Shown: positions 21,198 to 22,077 of the stretch, piece by piece
How the letters are laid out: each line of letters begins with the position of its first letter
How positions within the stretch are numbered: position 1 is the first letter of the stretch
Source: RGIG3009 sp045578425
Lineage (GTDB): Bacteria; Bacillota; Clostridia; Oscillospirales; Acutalibacteraceae
DNA length: 22,077 nucleotides
Assembly: GCA_045578425.1 (NCBI GenBank)
Contig: JAZNKF010000027.1
Coordinates: 1-22,077, forward strand
Reading direction: 5' to 3'
Translations under genes and position numbers: made by a program
Notes under the pieces: generated by a model
Told to the model about the DNA's origin: nothing
The model's database searches: none
The model's input: only the letters and a program-made list of their open reading frames with translations

Positions 21198-21203
21198 TAT
21201 AAT
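21198..21203 (+). promoter_or_regulatory. -10 element of the tRNA-Gly promoter
   Basis: A perfect TATAAT lies 12 nt before tRNA-Gly. The best -35-like hexamer, TTGATT at 21172-21177, is 20 nt upstream of it, too far for a normal promoter, so only the -10 is claimed. Confidence 0.55.
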
Positions 21204-21215
21204 ATCGTTGTTTTC

Positions 21216-21289
21216 GCGGGAGTAGTTCAGTGGTAGAACATCAGCTTCCCAAGCTGAATATGCGGGTTCGATTCCCGTCTTCCGCTCCA
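21216..21289 (+). tRNA. tRNA-Gly (CCC anticodon)
   Basis: A 74-nt cloverleaf: acceptor GCGGGAG with CTTCCGC (one G-U), anticodon loop TTCCCAA between TCAGC and GCTGA, T arm CGGGTTCGATTCCCG, discriminator T and encoded CCA. Anticodon CCC reads GGG codons. Confidence 0.96.
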
Positions 21290-21298
21290 GAAAAGAAC

Positions 21299-21332
21299 CC
21301 TCTTTTGTCCGTAGACAAAAGAGGTTTTTTTT
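21299..21332 (+). terminator. Intrinsic terminator after tRNA-Gly
   Basis: CCTCTTTTGTC (21299-21309) pairs with 21314-21324 around CGTA, followed by eight Ts. It separates the tRNA transcript from the hairpin array downstream. Confidence 0.93.
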
Positions 21333-21337
21333 CAACT

Positions 21338-21499
21338 AAATCCGTCCTTTTGGACGGAATAAAACCACCCGCGGTGGATGAAATCACTTCCGTGATGAAA
21401 TCCGACTTTGTCGGAAGAAAAGGACGGATTTAATTTCATCTGCGAAGCAGATTTCATCCGAGTAACGCTCGGATTTCATCGCGCTCTGCGCGATTTCAT
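21338..21499. repeat. Array of seven small hairpins with an inverting 7-nt spacer
   Basis: Seven short palindromes with different stems follow each other: 21341-21358, 21365-21377 (CCACC-CGC-GGTGG), 21384-21395 (TCAC/GTGA), 21402-21414 (CCGAC-TTT-GTCGG), 21438-21452 (ATCTGC-GAA-GCAGAT), 21458-21472 (CCGAG/CTCGG) and 21480-21492 (CGCGC-TCT-GCGCG). Spacers in the left half read ATGAAAT (21378-21384, 21395-21401); those in the right half read its complement ATTTCAT (21433-21439, 21451-21457, 21473-21479, 21493-21499). Most of the left half is enclosed by a 14-bp inverted repeat, 21338-21351 and 21419-21432. The stems differ but stay paired, so structure and not sequence seems kept. It is not a CRISPR: units are too short and self-complementary. 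Confidence 0.85.
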
Positions 21500-21527
21500 T
21501 GAAAAGTGAATGCATTTGTGATATAAT
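21499..21527 (+). promoter_or_regulatory. Promoter of the four-helix-bundle gene
   Basis: TTGAAA (21499-21504), 17-nt spacer, perfect TATAAT (21522-21527) with TG one base upstream. The first base of the -35 is the last base of the hairpin array, whose spacer TTTCA is complementary to TGAAA of the -35. Confidence 0.85.
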
Positions 21528-21548
21528 TCTTCCAAAGAGGTGATTGCC

Positions 21549-21896
21549 ATGACAGAAAACAAACTTGCCGATATATCCACAGAATTTGCAATTCGAATAT
21601 TAAAACTAACCGATAGTATCAAAGGACACTACTCTCTGTCTAATCAACTGGAACGAAGCGGCACAAGTGTCGGCGCAAACATTCGTGAGGCAAAATATGC
21701 GCATAGCCGTCCCGATTTTATCGCTAAATTACAAATCGCCTTGAAGGAATGTTACGAAACAGAATATTGGATTGAAATCGCACAAAAGGCAGGGTTGATT
21801 TCTGAAGAAACCGCAAAAACAATTTTGCACGATTGTGGTTCAATACGAAGAATGCTCATTTCCTCCATCAACACCGCAAAGGAGAATTTGAAGTGA
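21549..21896 (+). CDS. Four-helix-bundle protein (23S rRNA intervening-sequence/S23 type)
   Basis: The 115-residue product is helical throughout. Its segments SLSNQLERSGTSVGANIREA at about 29-48 and IALKECYETEYWIEIAQKAG at about 63-82 are the signature of the S23/IVP four-helix-bundle family, first seen in intervening sequences of 23S rRNA genes and related to the Avd accessory proteins of diversity-generating retroelements. The family is a basic pentameric nucleic-acid-binding fold by analogy; a precise function here is unknown, and no reverse transcriptase or rRNA is in view. The start is ATG 21549, with AAAGAGG 8 nt upstream; the in-frame GTG at 21540 overlaps that site. It lies directly after a hairpin array and overlaps a methyltransferase gene by four bases. 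Confidence 0.88.
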   Translation: MTENKLADISTEFAIRILKLTDSIKGHYSLSNQLERSGTSVGANIREAKYAHSRPDFIAKLQIALKECYETEYWIEIAQKAGLISEETAKTILHDCGSIRRMLISSINTAKENLK

Positions 21897-22077
21897 ATCA
21901 CGATGTGATTAGTTATTATGATTTCCTTATAGAGGAAGGGCAAGACCCGGTACAAGATCCTCTTCCATTGCAAACCTACATGGATAAATGGGATGGGGAA
22001 TATTTTATCAATCTTCTTGAGTTAGATGCCACAAAAGATGTTTTGGAAATCGGATGCGGAACAGGAAGATTGGCTGT
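21893..22077 (+). CDS. SAM-dependent methyltransferase, N-terminal part (runs off window)
   Basis: The frame starts at GTG 21893 within the GTGA overlap with the preceding stop codon and has AAAGGAG about 8 nt upstream, so it is translationally coupled to the four-helix-bundle gene. Sixty-one codons are visible. The segment VLEIGCGTGRLA at about 50-61 is motif I of class I methyltransferases, the SAM-binding loop. An N-terminal extension with YYDFLIEEGQDPVQDPLP precedes it and is like that of small clostridial methyltransferases of unknown substrate. The rest and any substrate domain are outside the window. Confidence 0.85.
   Translation, partial: MNHDVISYYDFLIEEGQDPVQDPLPLQTYMDKWDGEYFINLLELDATKDVLEIGCGTGRLA

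Overview
The window looks like a chromosomal segment of a low-to-mid G+C Gram-positive anaerobe, most likely a Clostridia member of the Oscillospirales/Ruminococcaceae type. Support for this: Bacillota-type gene pairs (dgt-dnaG-rpoD, rny-ymdB, tepA-spoIIIE), a Bacillus/Clostridium-type LexA box in front of a Y-family polymerase gene, strong AGGAGG-like ribosome binding sites with frequent GTG/TTG starts, rubrerythrin, and tRNA genes with encoded CCA. Taxonomy is inferred from gene content only.

Region 1 (1-2600) is accessory and AT-rich. It holds the 5' end of a probable inorganic pyrophosphatase gene (minus), a repeat-rich spacer, and a membrane-anchored surface protein with a 15-unit pentapeptide stalk (minus). 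That gene is preceded by an unusual leader: a 103-nt nested stem-loop domain followed by competing antiterminator-like and terminator hairpins. Next come two truncated genes facing each other, a WYL-type regulator N-terminus and a tyrosine recombinase N-terminus. A 13-bp sequence of the recombinase start region also occurs in the neighbouring tRNA-Thr gene.

Region 2 (2600-7150) is core: a tRNA-Asp/tRNA-Thr operon with a consensus promoter and strong terminator; dinB under a LexA box; divergent rubrerythrin; asnA; tRNA-Ser apparently co-transcribed with rpmE; then yigZ.

Region 3 (7163-14468) is a long plus-strand cluster: dgt, dnaG, rpoD, two unrecognised single-span membrane proteins and a DUF2079-type polytopic membrane protein, closed by an intrinsic terminator. 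Region 4 (14511-17153) is the RNA-turnover pair rny and ymdB with its own promoter and a roughly 170-nt leader. Region 5 (17143-21163) is tepA, spoIIIE/ftsK, a 54-aa membrane protein and tcdA. All internal gaps in regions 3 and 5 are short.

Region 6 (21198-22077) returns to accessory character. It has tRNA-Gly(CCC) with a terminator, then a striking array of seven small hairpins with different stems separated by a 7-nt spacer that flips orientation inside the array. The array ends on the -35 box of a strong promoter for a four-helix-bundle protein gene, which overlaps a methyltransferase gene running off the window. The best candidates for something undescribed are the structured leader at 1914-2103 and the hairpin array with its four-helix-bundle/methyltransferase pair at 21338-22077.
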